From Phlegmacium glaucopus (lineage: Eukaryota; Basidiomycota; Agaricomycetes; Agaricales; Cortinariaceae): a stretch of 64,000 bases of DNA. The stretch spans positions 170,642-234,641 of the forward strand of contig MU130573.1 of assembly GCA_015039465.1 (NCBI GenBank). The letters are read 5' to 3'. The translations under genes were made by a program, and so were the position numbers. A model generated the notes under the pieces. That model did not search any database, was not told the DNA's origin, and worked only from the letters and a program-made list of their open reading frames with translations. Numbering within the stretch: the first letter of the stretch is position 1; every line of letters starts with the position of its first letter. Shown in pieces: positions 10,078 through 20,794 of the stretch.

Positions 10078-10280
10078 TAACCTTAATAAAACCCTAACCA
10101 AACCTTAACCCAAACCTTAACCAAACCTTAACCAAACCTTAACACAAGTACCTAAACAAACAGTAGCTATTAGGTCTCTATTTTCTCAGATCTGATGTGA
10201 TTTAATCCAGATGGTCAAAAAAAAAAAAAAAAAAAAAAAAAATAACCAAACCTTAACCAAACCTTAACCAAACCTTAACA
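10078..10280. repeat. Telomere-like CCTTAACCAAA arrays
   Basis: Units of CCTTAACCAAA, with one ACCCTAACC variant, occupy 10078-10144 and 10243-10280. They resemble degenerate CCCTAA telomere repeats but are interstitial and inside element A2. The intervening sequence includes a long poly-A run. Confidence 0.6.
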
Positions 10281-10389
10281 GAAGTAGCTAGTAGGTCTCT
10301 ATTTTCTCAGATCTGATGTGATTTAATCCAGATGGTCAATGCACCAGGATGCACTAAAGGTGTCAAAATCATTTTTTCTGATGCAGTCT

Positions 10390-10483
10390 GAGTTCAGTCC
10401 GAGCTGAGTCCGAGCTGAGTCCGAGTCCAAGTAATTTTTTACTTGGACTCGGACTCAGCTCGGACTCAGCTCGGACTCAACTC
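10390..10483. repeat. Long near-perfect hairpin, 44-bp arms
   Basis: The left arm 10390-10433 and the right arm 10440-10483 are complementary with a single mismatch, around a 6-nt loop (ATTTTT). The arms are made of GAGTCCGAGCT-type units that continue as direct repeats to about 10580. Confidence 0.85.
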
Positions 10484-10597
10484 GGACTGAACTCGGACTG
10501 AACTCGGACTGACTCGGACTGAACTCGGACTTTTGATGTTTTTACTCGGACTACTCGGATTACTCGGAGTCCGATCGGACTGGTGGGTGAGTGTAAA

Positions 10598-11532
10598 GTC
10601 TTGGGATTTTCTTGTAGCTATATGCTTCTCGACCGATTATGGCTCGCATTTCTGCAAGGCAGTCGTTTGCGTGCCCCCTCCACAGATCAAGCTCCTTCTC
10701 CATGAATCGGGTGAGCAAGAGATGGTGAGGAGATTCCTGAGGAAGGGCTGAAGGAAGTGTGATTGAAAATAATTCCGGCCAGGCAGCATTAGGAGGTATT
10801 TCAGGAGGGTCAATTGGATCCCAATCCTCCTCAAAGTTGGTTTGGCTTAGCTCAATTAGTCAAATACATTCCATGAATGCCTCAACCTCAAGATACTTCT
10901 GGGATTCTGCGTTAAACTTTGACATTGACTTGACAAAATTGTCACATTGTTTTCCCAACAATGTGATCATGTCTGCTGTCGGACAGCGCTCCATCCGGCT
11001 CATAAATTGGACAATCTCCAATCTTTGCTGATCAGTAAGTGGGAGGCAAGTTAGGATGGTCTTACTGCTGCTCCTCAAGTTTGAGACTGGCCATCAACCA
11101 CGCAGTTTCTCCTGCAACCCCCCGCTCTGGCTCTTTTAACAAATGGAGTCTCTTCTCAGCCAACGTTGGTGCTGGCCACAGGTAAGAAGTCTCATAATAA
11201 ATCAACAGAGTGAACTAACCTTTGTTAATGCGTGAACTCATTACATTCATCACAGCTGGCCACTCAGTGCGTCGCACTTCAGCATCCAAATTTTCAGCCT
11301 CCCATAGTGCCAGCTGCTCATGGGTCGGTACTCTCGATAAATCCTTAAAGTACTCTGCACTTTCCAGCTCATTTTTGATGGCCCGGTTATATTTCTTGAT
11401 GATGGTTTGGGCTATTATTATAATTCCAGTTTGAAAGAATGACCATGAAAGAATCCCGACTCACTGATCAAAACAATTTTCTTCCGGTTGCTATCATTCA
11501 TGTGGTCATCAAGAACCTCCAATCGGGAGGTC
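10598..11532 (-). pseudogene. KDZ transposase segment S3
   Basis: Read on the minus strand it carries SRLEVLDDHMNDSNRKKIV, TIQTIIKKYNRAIKNELESA, FKDLSRVPTHEQLALWEAE, TLAEKRLHLLKEPE, TAWLMASLKLEEQQ, QRLEIVQFMSRMERC and ELDLWRGHANDCLAEMRAII. The block LDDHMNDSN is a hallmark of KDZ transposases just after the catalytic core. Several frameshifts and stops occur. It is bounded by element A3 above and A2 below. Confidence 0.8.
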
Positions 11533-11929
11533 TTTACAGTCCCCCACATTTTCCGGGCGGACTCCAGGCAGACTGTCACCGGAAAATCTCTGGAAAATAC
11601 CAAATTTTCACTGGTGAAAATAGGTGTTTTTTTCCAGAGACTGTCCAATGGCAATTCCACTGTTTGTCCAGTCGGATAATTAGTCCACCAGACAGTACCA
11701 ACGGACATTCCAGTGGACAATCACCGGAATTGGGCCAATGAAGTCCAACAGACAGTCAGTGGACAGCACCAGACTCAACCACTAGTAATATTTAAAAATG
11801 TACTGATAGTAGAATTAATATTATTCATTAATATACAGTTGCAATGTTGTATTGCCATCCAAATCTTGTGTTTTGTTCAGCCTACGAGTTGGTCACGTGA
11901 CCACATGTGACCTACAACAACAAGTACCA

Positions 11930-12075
11930 TCACCACTGTTACACAACCACAACAAATAACCCATAACCACCTACCACGACGAAGACAGACAACAACAGAT
12001 GACAACAATGACAACAAACAACAACAACAACAACAATGGGTGACAACGACGGGTGACAACGAACAACAACAACAA
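11930..12075. repeat. CAACAA-rich simple sequence
   Basis: Imperfect (CAA)n / (ACAACG)n stretch within element A3. It precedes a CCCCCCTCACTGGGGGGG inverted repeat at about 12080-12098. Confidence 0.6.
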
Positions 12076-12269
12076 TACTCCCCCCTCACTGGGGGGGTAT
12101 TTGGTTTGTTTTTTTAAATCTTAAATTTCAATTTACTAACTACTACCCTTAGATTACCTCTGCCTTGACACACCACCATCACCACCCCCCCTTTCACCAG
12201 AGGGGGTTTTTTTTAGTGTTTTTTTTTTTAGATTTCGAACCACACATGACCGGATGATGAATGAATGAC

Positions 12270-12364
12270 CAAACAACAAACAACAAACAACAAACAACAA
12301 ACAACAAACAACAAACAACAAACAACAAACAACAAACAACAAACAACAAACAACAAACAACAAA
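12270..12364. repeat. (AAACAAC)n microsatellite
   Basis: About thirteen perfect heptamer units AAACAAC. The apparent ORF on the opposite strand (repeating VCCLLFV) is only the translation of this microsatellite. Confidence 0.9.
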
Positions 12365-12576
12365 TGATGAATGACAAACGACCAAACAACAATGTTCAAC
12401 AAACAAACAACAACAACAACAACGGATGACGGACGACGATGGCAACCCCCCCTCACTGGGGGGGGTGTTTTTGTTTGATTTTATGGTACGGTGAGACAAA
12501 CCCCCCTTACTGGGGGGTTTTTTTTTGTTTCAACAGGCTACAATGACAACGACAATGCCTCATCGTCATTGCCCGT

Positions 12577-13983
12577 TATAAATCGTTGTTTGTGTTGTTA
12601 TAAAACACCAACCAGAGAGCAATGGACTAGTCTTTAAGTCAAAAGCCTCCCTGTTGTTCGTTTAGGGAAGGTGTAACCTTGACTTGTATCACACAGAGGT
12701 AGGGAGCAAGAGTAGAGGGGAGGAGGAGGAGGATGAATGAGGAAGAGTCTTCAGTAAGACTATAGCAGTTGACAGTGGGTTGACAGTAAAGGACTGAAAA
12801 AGCGAACTCAGAGGGGTTAAGGAAGAGGATGAGGAAGAATAAGAGGGAGTCTTCAGCAAGACTATAGTAATTGACAGTGGGGATAGATTGACAGTTAAAG
12901 GCTGAAAAAGCGAACTTGAGGGAGGAATTCACTGGAATTCCACTGAGATGATGAATGTGGGGGGTAAGAATGAATTGAACTGAACTACCTATCCTGGTAC
13001 AAAAGAGCAGTATTTATACCCTAAGGATGAGGCTATGTAAAACAATAAAAAGAAACAAAGTACGCGCTGTCAAAGGAAGAAAGATAAAGAGAGGACAGCT
13101 GCGAGAAGAAAAGAACAATGGAAAAGAAAAAGGAACAATAAAAAAATCTGTAAAGTGTCAAAGTGCGAGAGAAAAGAAAAGAAGGCAGTGTACATAGTCC
13201 AATAGCAAAAATATATCAACTCCATAGGCGTGTGGTCATGTCAAAATATGAAAGGTCCTGAGTCAACACTTGAAAGGCGCAGCCTTGTTCCCGAGAAAAT
13301 ACTACTTGCCCATGATCCCATGTCGCGCAGCCTTGATAACAATTGACACACTGCGAGAATAATCCTCTGCTGCTGATTCATCTGCAATTCCTGCTTAGTC
13401 GTGATCCTCCTGGACTTCCTAAATAAAAAAAAAAAAAAAAAAAAAAAAAACCGCGTGAATGATGGTTTTGGCAGTGAATGATAAGATAAGAGGTAGATGA
13501 GTGAGGATAGGGGACTGAGTGCGTTCCAGGAGCGAGGTATGGCAAGATAGATAGCTGAGGAGAAGACTTGTGGGTCCATAGCCACAACAACGATGACAAA
13601 GCCTTTGACATAATGGGAGATGTAGCTGATGCATCCATAAAGGGGCCATTCTTGAAATGATGGACCAAAGATATGATCAAATGTGAGCCGATGACCAATG
13701 CGAATAGTAGATTGATCGCTTTGTTGTATCGCTAGCCAAGGAACAAATGGATGGTAGATGTTTAAGAGCATGTCAATAGTGTAAATGATGGAGAGCATAG
13801 TGTGAGACATTGAGAATATGATGAGCGATGAGGATGATAACGTTGAACGAATGATTTTGTTGACCAGGAACGCGATTCAGGGCTGCTTCCAAAATAGGTA
13901 AGTGAATTCAAAGTCCGCTTATTTTCATGATGGCGACTTTTAAGCTTTCTTCTCACGCTACCAATCAGTATTGGTGCGCGACA
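12577..13983. mobile_element. Repeat family R1, copy 1
   Basis: 1407 bp, begins TATAAATCGTTGTTTGTG and ends ATTGGTGCGCGACA, flanked by CCGT on both sides (12573-12576, 13984-13987). The same element occurs at 14822-16180 and 25010-26366. It has a small stem near each end, GTGTT...AACAC near the left and ACCAAT-CAGT-ATTGGT 8 nt from the right end. A TATTTATACCC box lies near 13010. A long minus-strand open frame (13241-13810) is shared by all copies but resembles no protein I know. This copy carries an A-tract (about 13422-13450) replacing sequence present in the other copies. Confidence 0.8.
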
Positions 13984-14290
13984 CCGTTTCAACCACCCAC
14001 CAACACCGTTGTTTCACCCCCACACCCGTTTCAGCCCCCGAGTGCCCGTATTGACCACCCACCCACCCATTTCGGCCCTGTTCCGACCACCCAGCCCCCT
14101 TTTTGACCACCACCAACTCATATCAACCACCACCTGCCCATATCAACCACCACCTGCCCATATCAACCACCTACACCCACTGCCCACACCGTTTCAACAA
14201 CCTACCCACCTGTTTCGGCCACCTTCCACATCTAGTGCCTGTTTCCACACCTACCACTTCGTTTTGACACCCTCTCCCCCTAATACCATT
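13984..14290. repeat. Degenerate CCACCCAC/TTTCAACCAC repeat
   Basis: Purine-poor tract with variants of TTTCAACCACCCACCC and two consecutive copies of CATATCAACCACCACCTGCC (about 14118-14165). It belongs to element A3. The open frame over it (Pro/His-rich) is low complexity and not credible as a gene. Confidence 0.65.
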
Positions 14291-14648
14291 TTTATTAATT
14301 ATAATTTTGTATTTCCAATGTATTAGTGACCTATCCCCCTCACAAGGGATAATTAATTGATTTTAATTTTCATCTTAAGTCTTATTAAAAAAAATTATGA
14401 AAATTCAGTGAATTAGTAGTGATTGAATATGAGTTAGCATGAATTGACTTGGTACTGAGTAAATAAAAATAAGTAAATTGTATATACTAATAGTGATGGA
14501 GATGATGGTGCAGAAATAATAAACAAATTGCATATACATAAAATCTGTTAAAAAGTCCAGTGAAAGTCCGGTGGACATCCACCGGACAGCCACCAGACTT
14601 TGACTGGACTTTTAGCAGAGTCCACCAGACAATGTGGGGGAGTGTAAA

Positions 14649-14821
14649 GTACACCTGATCGGTGGGCAAGAGATGCTGTTCACATGCTCGGGGAAATGCT
14701 GTTTAAAGTACTCCATAGTGTCTCCAGGATTTCCCCATCCACCATCCCTGCCCCTTTCATGAAGCTAGTCGCGAACTGGAAGAAACAAGAATCTTGGTGG
14801 CCATGACATGAAACATCCCGA
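14649..14821 (-). pseudogene. KDZ transposase segment S2
   Basis: Only 173 bp survive between element A3 and R1 copy 2. Two overlapping frames give MFHVMATKIL and then SFMKGAGMVDGEILETLWS-like sequence and the start of an AHRS block, matching the conserved 'FHVHGHQ...GAGxVDGEIxETLWS' region of KDZ transposases. At least one frameshift is present. Confidence 0.75.
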
Positions 14822-16180
14822 TATAAATCGTTGTTTGTGTTGTTATAAAACACCAACCAGAGGGAACTGGACCAGACTTTAGGTCAGAATATCCCCCTGT
14901 GTTCGTTTAGGGAAGGTATAACCAGAGACTAGTAAGCACACTTGGTTAGAAGAGTGTAGAGGAGGATGAGGATGAAGATCTTGGAAGGTGAATGAGGTAG
15001 AGGACGAGGATGAGGATGGGTAAGAAAGAGTCTTCAGCAAGACTATAGCAGTTGACAGTAGAGGACAGTAACAGTAAAGGACTGAAAAAGCGAACTTAGA
15101 GGGAGGAATTCACTGGAATTCCACTGAGAAGATGACTGTTGGGGAGTAAGAATGAATTTAGATGAACTACCTATCCTGGTACAAAAGAGCAGTATTTATA
15201 CCCTAAGGATGAGGCTATGTAGAACAATAAAAAGAAAGAAGTACGCGCTGTCAAAGGAAGAAAGATAAAGAGAGGACAGCTGTGAGAAAAAAAGAACAAT
15301 GGAAAAGAAGAAGGAACAATAAAAAAATCTGTAAAGTGTCAAAGTGCGAGAGAAAAGAAAAGAAGGCAGTGTACATAGTCCAATAGCAAAAATATATCAA
15401 CTCCATAGGCGTGTGGTCATGTCAAAAATGTGAAAGGTCCTGAGTCAACACTTGAAAGGCGCAGCCTTGTTCCCGAGAAAACACTACTTGCCCATGATCC
15501 CATGTCGCGCAGCCTTGATAACACTTGACACACTGCGAGAATAATCCTCTGCTGCTGATTCATCTGCAATTCCTGCTTAGTCGTGATCCTCCTGGACTTC
15601 CTAAGTTGTCATAAAGAGGGTGGGAAGGCTTCATGTATCGCGTGAATGATGGTTTTGGCAGTGAATGATAAGATAAGAGGTAGATAATCGAGGATAGGGG
15701 ACTGAGTGAGATCCAGGAGCGAGGGATGGCAAGATAGATGGCTGAGGGGAAGACTTGTGGGTCCATAGCCACAACAACAATGACAAAGCCTTTTACATAA
15801 TGGGAGATGTAGCTGATGCGTCCATAAAGGGGCCGTTCTTGAAATGATGGACCAAAGATACGATCAAACGCGAGCCGATGACCGATGCGAATAGTAGATT
15901 GATCGCTTTGTTGGATCACTAGCCAAGGGACAAATGGATGGTAGATGCTTAGGAGCATGTCGATAGTGAAAATGATGGAGAGCATAGTGTGAGACATTGA
16001 GAATATGATGAGCGATGAGGATGTTATCGTTGAACGAATGATTTGTTAATGATTTGTCGACCAGGAACGCGATTCAGGGCTGCTTCCAAAATAGGTAAGT
16101 GAATTCAAAGTCCGCTTATTTTCATGATGGCAACTTTTAAGCTTTCTTCTCACACTACCAATCAGTATTGGTGCGCGATA
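14822..16180. mobile_element. Repeat family R1, copy 2, nested in KDZ
   Basis: 1359 bp, TATAAATCG...GCGCGATA, flanked by CCGA (14818-14821 and 16181-16184). Removing the element and one CCGA joins the KDZ frame seamlessly (EMAIG to MFHVMATK). The open frame 15560-15997 (minus) corresponds to that of the other copies. Confidence 0.85.
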
Positions 16181-16184
16181 CCGA

Positions 16185-18324
16185 TAGCCATTTCAAACTC
16201 GACCGGGGGGAAGGAAATATAAGGGCTGGCAGCAAAACGTGTTTGTATCTGCTTGTAGTATTGACAGACAATGTCATAGATCTCCAACACCTTGCGGATT
16301 CCGACACAGTTGGTGGTTTGGAATGTTTCTGATAGGGAGTAGTTGATGCACTTCTGCTGTTCACCCTTTGTAAAATTCACACAACTTGATGGAGAGTAGC
16401 AACCATGGCAAGCACATGCATGCACTGCGGTGCTGGTGATGTATTTAATTCCCGATCCAGTGTTTGTGTCCAGAATCGCCTGAAAATCACTGTCCAACGA
16501 TTCACAAGGATCTTTCTAAGAGATTAATTCAGAGGTGTGCTGGTCACCATCAACAAGAAGAATGACTTCTTTTGTTTCCTTGGCAAATTTTATGTGACTA
16601 GCGTAGGGCGCTGTTGCAGTCATCATCCCTTCTCCATCGGTTAACCACACATTGTCATGAGGCCGTGTTTGCTTGATGTGATTGGCTGTAAAGTTTCCAT
16701 CCACCACGAAGCTTCGCATCATTTCATGACTGGAATATTTCCTTAAGCATTTATTTAACATCGAAGTAAAGTCTCTTATGCAGTGTATCGACTCAGATGA
16801 TCGGCTGGGAGGTTGACACCCGGTTGAGGACAGGCAGCACAAAAGAGAGCCATCAAACCTTTGCTGGGGGTCACCAGCCAGTGGCCGATCCCAAACCACT
16901 TCCTCAGCTTGAGGTTCCTCCATTGTCATGTTGCCCAACAAAATTCATTGTATTGGTTTGGTACCAAGTGAGGAAATGCAGGATTTGTCAATCTTTGCAG
17001 TTTCTGATAATATTGATAGGCCAATGTCTTGCATTCAAGATTCGACAACCAATAGTCATCCAGACAGTGAAAGCTGAAAACAGTCTTGATCTTCTCGTAG
17101 CTTGCAGCCAGCATCTGAAAATCTAACAAGTGTTCGTCTGGTTTGCCAACTTTCTCAGCGTCATCTGGCCTGCTGCCAGCTTTCTCTGCTTTTTCCAAAC
17201 ACACACACCAGATAGCAGGGAGCGAAATCAAGCCTGATGCATCGACAATAAGAATATGCTGAATCTCCAAGTCGTCCATTGTGGGGGTTGGGGTCCTGAG
17301 CAGGACAGGGTTGGTCTGTAACATCGGGATATCTTGCCATTCAGGGTCTTCAGGATCATAGTCAATGTTGGTTGAGTCAGAGTCCACCAGGTTACTTTGA
17401 TGTGGCTGGAGTTCAGGCCATTGCAGCGGAGGGTTCTCAGTTCCCAAATTATCCTCCTTGTCCTTTTGTGTCTCAAGGACCCAACATGCCTCTAGTAAGA
17501 CCCCTTGAGATGGGCAATTCCCTCCCATATGGCCGACAGATAGTTGCACACCCACCTCCCATAAACCAGCATCTTGGAAAAACTGGCCAGTCCATTTCTG
17601 TAATCAGTGATAGATAAGTTGTTCATGAGTTGTACGACAGCATTCCCAACAAAACATAGGCCGGCTCAGACAACACAAACATCACCAATGGGCTAACTTT
17701 TGGCAGCAGGTGCAGATTTTCACCTCATTCCCTTCAGTACGGAGCAAACATTCCAGGTAGGCTGATCTCTTCGGTAGCCATTGCTGCATATTCTGACTCT
17801 ATTCAAAAATCAGCTCAGCACAGATTGCATATAGAATTTAATACATTCCCATATGCTGCTCGCACTTCTTCATCAGTCGGCAAGGTGGCATCCAGGTACA
17901 TCGAGTAATTGGTTTCCCCTAAGTCATTTTCTTCACTGTAATGTCTGAGTGGCACAGATGGGGGTTCAGGGACCAGAAGTGGTTGCTTAGAGGGAGTGCT
18001 GTGGGAGGAATGTGGCGTTGGCTTGTATGTCTTACCAGTGTTGACAGTTCGGCCCCCACTCCTTTGATAAGATCCTTCCTGAAACTTATCTGGGATTCTT
18101 TGGGCTTTGCGGGACAACATTAGAGGGATGATAAAATTTGTGTACCTGGTCTTATAAACTACTGGCCATTTCCACCTCGTTGCAAATGTGTGGCCTAGCA
18201 CATTGCAAACCACGTTGCATTCAAACTTAAGTGAGTAATGTCCCACAACCCACAGCCCATGAGTTGAGAAAATGCCCATAGCCGATTTGGTCACCCGAAC
18301 AGGGCACCGTGGCCATTCGTCCAT
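16185..18324 (-). pseudogene. KDZ transposase N-terminal and core segment (S1)
   Basis: From right to left: an N-terminal region (MDEWPRCPVRVTKSAMGIF; later FGETNYSMY-like sequence, LGETNYSMYLDATLP); then QWLPKRSAYLECLLRTEG and a cysteine cluster (ICTCCQK, CLCC, MFCWECCRTTHEQ) like the CxC2 zinc domain that precedes KDZ; then YQYYQKLQRLTNPAFPHLVP, ACPQPGVNLPADH, FVVDGNFTANHIKQ, LTDGEGMM, ACACHGCYSPSSCVNFTKGE and YDIVCQYYKQ. These are successive KDZ blocks. A frameshift near 16800 and stops within the cysteine region show decay. KDZ enzymes are cut-and-paste transposases. The initiator is uncertain. Confidence 0.8.
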
Positions 18325-19070
18325 TGGGTCTACTATGCAAGCGGTTGATATCTAGTCCCAATTGCACCTAACAATGTTATTTGGGTCGATGCACCCATAC
18401 AGTATACCCCACCCAATCACAGACCAGCCAGATAATACTCAGGTCAATCCACCCGAACATCATGATTTTGCTGATGGCAGTTGATTATGTAATATTATAG
18501 CAAGTAGAAAAATTTCACTTACCAATTGGCAGTCACTCATTCTTCACACAATGGGCCAAATCGGCAAAGGTCAGCTCATACAATACCATGCAAATGCTGG
18601 TTTCCCCTGGAAGATCGGTACATATGTTGGCCGATACTGGAAAAACATGAAGGAGCGCAAACACATCCCTGGCATAGGTTGTGGTATAAGGTATTTGTTT
18701 TCACTGATCATCAGCTCTGCTTGTTCCAAAACCCCTTGTTACAGAGCATGCCTGTGTGGAATAAAGTAAGTTGATATCCTCCCTTGGATGTTAGGCCAAT
18801 TGCCGACAATAAACTCTTAAGCAAATCATTGGACATTTGGTCCAGATAGGGAGGCGTCGGAAAAACCATCTGGCTGTTCCCCTGAAATGTGTTAGAAAAA
18901 TTTAGTGTTCAGACGATATTATCATTTTCTACGATATGCAGCCGATTTCAGAGGATGTATTTTACAAATATTCTGCATTGAATTCCGGTGGTCGCCCAAA
19001 ACCCAGGCAGCATTGGGACTGCATTGCGGGTTGTTGCCTGAATGCCCAGGAAGCATTCTGGCTGGAATTG
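18325..19070. other. KDZ upstream region, unresolved
   Basis: A donor-like site (CAATTG|GTAAGTG, minus strand, about 18523) follows a short MSDCQL reading, so a 5' exon of the KDZ gene or of a companion ORF may lie at 18524-18770. The minus-strand readings there (VFALLHVFPVSANICTDLPG) resemble nothing I know. No further coding evidence. Confidence 0.3.
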
Positions 19071-19079
19071 AGTTCCCAG

Positions 19080-19640
19080 CAGTGGTGACCGGAATGCCAG
19101 TGCCCATTCTGTCCTGATCCGGTAGGCCCAGAATATGTTTTGGCTGATTTGGTAGCCAGCTGGCAGTCTGGTCAGACCTGAATTGAGAATTGAATCGGTA
19201 GCCAGAAAATATTCTGGGACTACCAGGTCCGAACTGAATCAAAATATTCTCCACCTAGGTCAGAAATTGTTCAGGTCTGACCGGTAGGCCCACAATATTG
19301 TAAATTGGTTCCGACCCGGTAGGCCCATTGTCCAGCTACCGTTTTAGTTCTCAAGTCGGGTCTTACCCAATTGCCCACAATATTATCCTGCTTGTTAACA
19401 ATTATGTTCTGACCCGGTAGGCCCAGACTATTTTCTAGCTACTGATTTAGTTCTCAAATCGGGTCTGACCTGATTGCCTAGAATATTATTCTCTAGCTAC
19501 CGATTCAATCCTTGAGTCGGGTCTGACCCGGTTGTCCGCAATATGTTCCGGCTTCAGGACCCAGTAAGCACAAAATATTTTTGGAGGGGCCGATTCAATT
19601 CTGAGCCAAATGTTTTCTGGTAGTAGCTGGTCCCGACTGG
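19080..19640. repeat. Degenerate tandem repeat, about 110-bp unit
   Basis: Five or so diverged units contain GACCCGGTAGGCCCAGAATAT followed by CTAGCTACCGATTTAGTTCT and CAAGTCGGGTCTGACC. Units are recognisable near 19115, 19290, 19400, 19450 and 19520. No open frame. It may be the internal part of an old element. Confidence 0.6.
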
Positions 19641-20349
19641 TGAGTCCAGTCCGACTGCCTTGGTGGGGCATCAGCTCACCTGTCTATGACAGACATATAC
19701 CAGCGATGAGCTCACTCCACTGCTTGGACTATAGCCGTACATAATGTGATTTCGCCTTTCGGTCTTTGACCTGAGGAATGGGCTATCATATGTGAAAAAG
19801 CAGCCAAATGACAAAAACCCAGATACTCCAGCCCCTAAAAGACCTCAGAAAACTGCTGGCTCCTCCATGGCTATTATCAATGATACCAGCATATGAATTT
19901 GATATAAATATTGCCAATCACCCAAATACATCTCTAGGCAGCAATCCCATAGCTTTAACTGATGCCGAAAATCATAAATTAATCTGTTTCTTCAATTTAT
20001 TTCACAATGAGTTCGAGTGGACTTACAGCCAGGTTCTGTACCAATTCTTTACTACACAATCATGACAGTGGATAACACATCTACAATAAGAGTAAAAGGG
20101 CATTAATTAATTAATTGTCGGACATGGGAAGAAACACGTGATCAGTTTGATTTTAGTATGCTTTGATGTGCATGACTAAGCAGCTCCATATGAAGGAGAT
20201 CGACTCAGCATCAACTGATTATCAGTAGTTTATGAAGTCTGCCTACAAGAGACTACATTGTAAGCACTATAAATTGAGATCACAAAGAATCAGGAATAAA
20301 AATCATGTTTGTTACATTGGAGGGTGTGACTGGCAATCAACATTTACAC
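19641..20349. other. No gene recognised
   Basis: AT-rich sequence with an 85-codon open frame (19808-20065) that lacks recognisable features. A TTAATTAATTAATT tract lies near 20103. Confidence 0.3.
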
Positions 20350-20794
20350 TAAGGCTGCACACCGTACCTGTAGCTACAGGTTCTATGGGTAAATACCCAT
20401 ACTGTTTGAACCTTGAGCAACACGCTGGATGGCCCAGCACATGACGGCACGTACCTGTCATGACCCATCAAGTGATGGCCGTTACAGGCGTCATATGGGT
20501 TACAGGTACCTGTAATAAATTCTGGTATAAAAGCTCTACTTTCCCCAGCAAATTTAAGACCTACATCCTGGTGATCCAATATGGCACCAATCTAGCACTT
20601 TGGCAATATATTTCAGTGACCAAAGCAGCTCAGTATATCAAGAGGTGATCATGTGACACAGCGCCGGTGTCATTTCAACACCAGAACACATTTTTGAAGT
20701 GGTTTTATTTTATTGCAGTGAACCATTTTTCATTGATTATGAGCTACTGAGAGGCAACCCAGGATGAGTATGAGTGAATTTAAGACCAGAAACT

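Larger units (their letters stand above)
9438..10597. mobile_element. TTTACA-family TIR element A2, nested in KDZ
   Basis: Terminal inverted repeats TTTACAC...GTGTAAA with flanking GTC on both sides (9435-9437 and 10598-10600), a likely 3-bp target duplication. Subterminal regions are packed with GATCGGACT / AGTCCGATC and related palindromes in both orientations. No coding capacity. It contains telomere-like arrays, a poly-A tract (10217-10242), a duplicated block of about 55 bp (about 10160-10214 and 10287-10340) and a long hairpin (10390-10483). It interrupts the KDZ transposase between segments S3 and S4. Confidence 0.75.
11533..14648. mobile_element. TTTACA-family TIR element A3, nested in KDZ and itself hit by R1
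   Basis: Left terminus TTTACAGTCCCCCACATT and right terminus AATGTGGGGGAGTGTAAA form an inverted repeat of about 18 bp, extended subterminally by GTCCGGTGGACATCCACCGG-like palindromes. Flanks are GTC (left) and GTA (right), so the 3-bp duplication is imperfect. Inside are CAA-rich microsatellites, G/C-homopolymer hairpins and R1 copy 1 (12577-13983). It encodes nothing recognisable. Its insertion separates KDZ segments S2 and S3. Confidence 0.7.

Noticed and set aside
10078..10280. A chromosome end, because of telomere-like repeats
   Set aside because: The arrays are short, degenerate, internal to a transposon and flanked on both sides by unique sequence.
12270..12364. Regular repeats that might suggest a CRISPR-like array
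   Set aside because: Heptamer units without spacers, in a eukaryote; plain microsatellite.
12154..12499. Open frames of about 100 codons on the minus strand with repeated VCCLLFV
   Set aside because: They are translations of the (AAACAAC)n microsatellite; no gene.
12577..13983. R1 as a solitary LTR
   Set aside because: Termini are TAT...ACA/ATA, not TG...CA, once the perfect 4-bp duplications are fixed; kept open as unclassified.
13984..14326. Pro/His-rich 105-codon open frame
   Set aside because: Low-complexity repeat belonging to element A3; no start context or splicing evidence.
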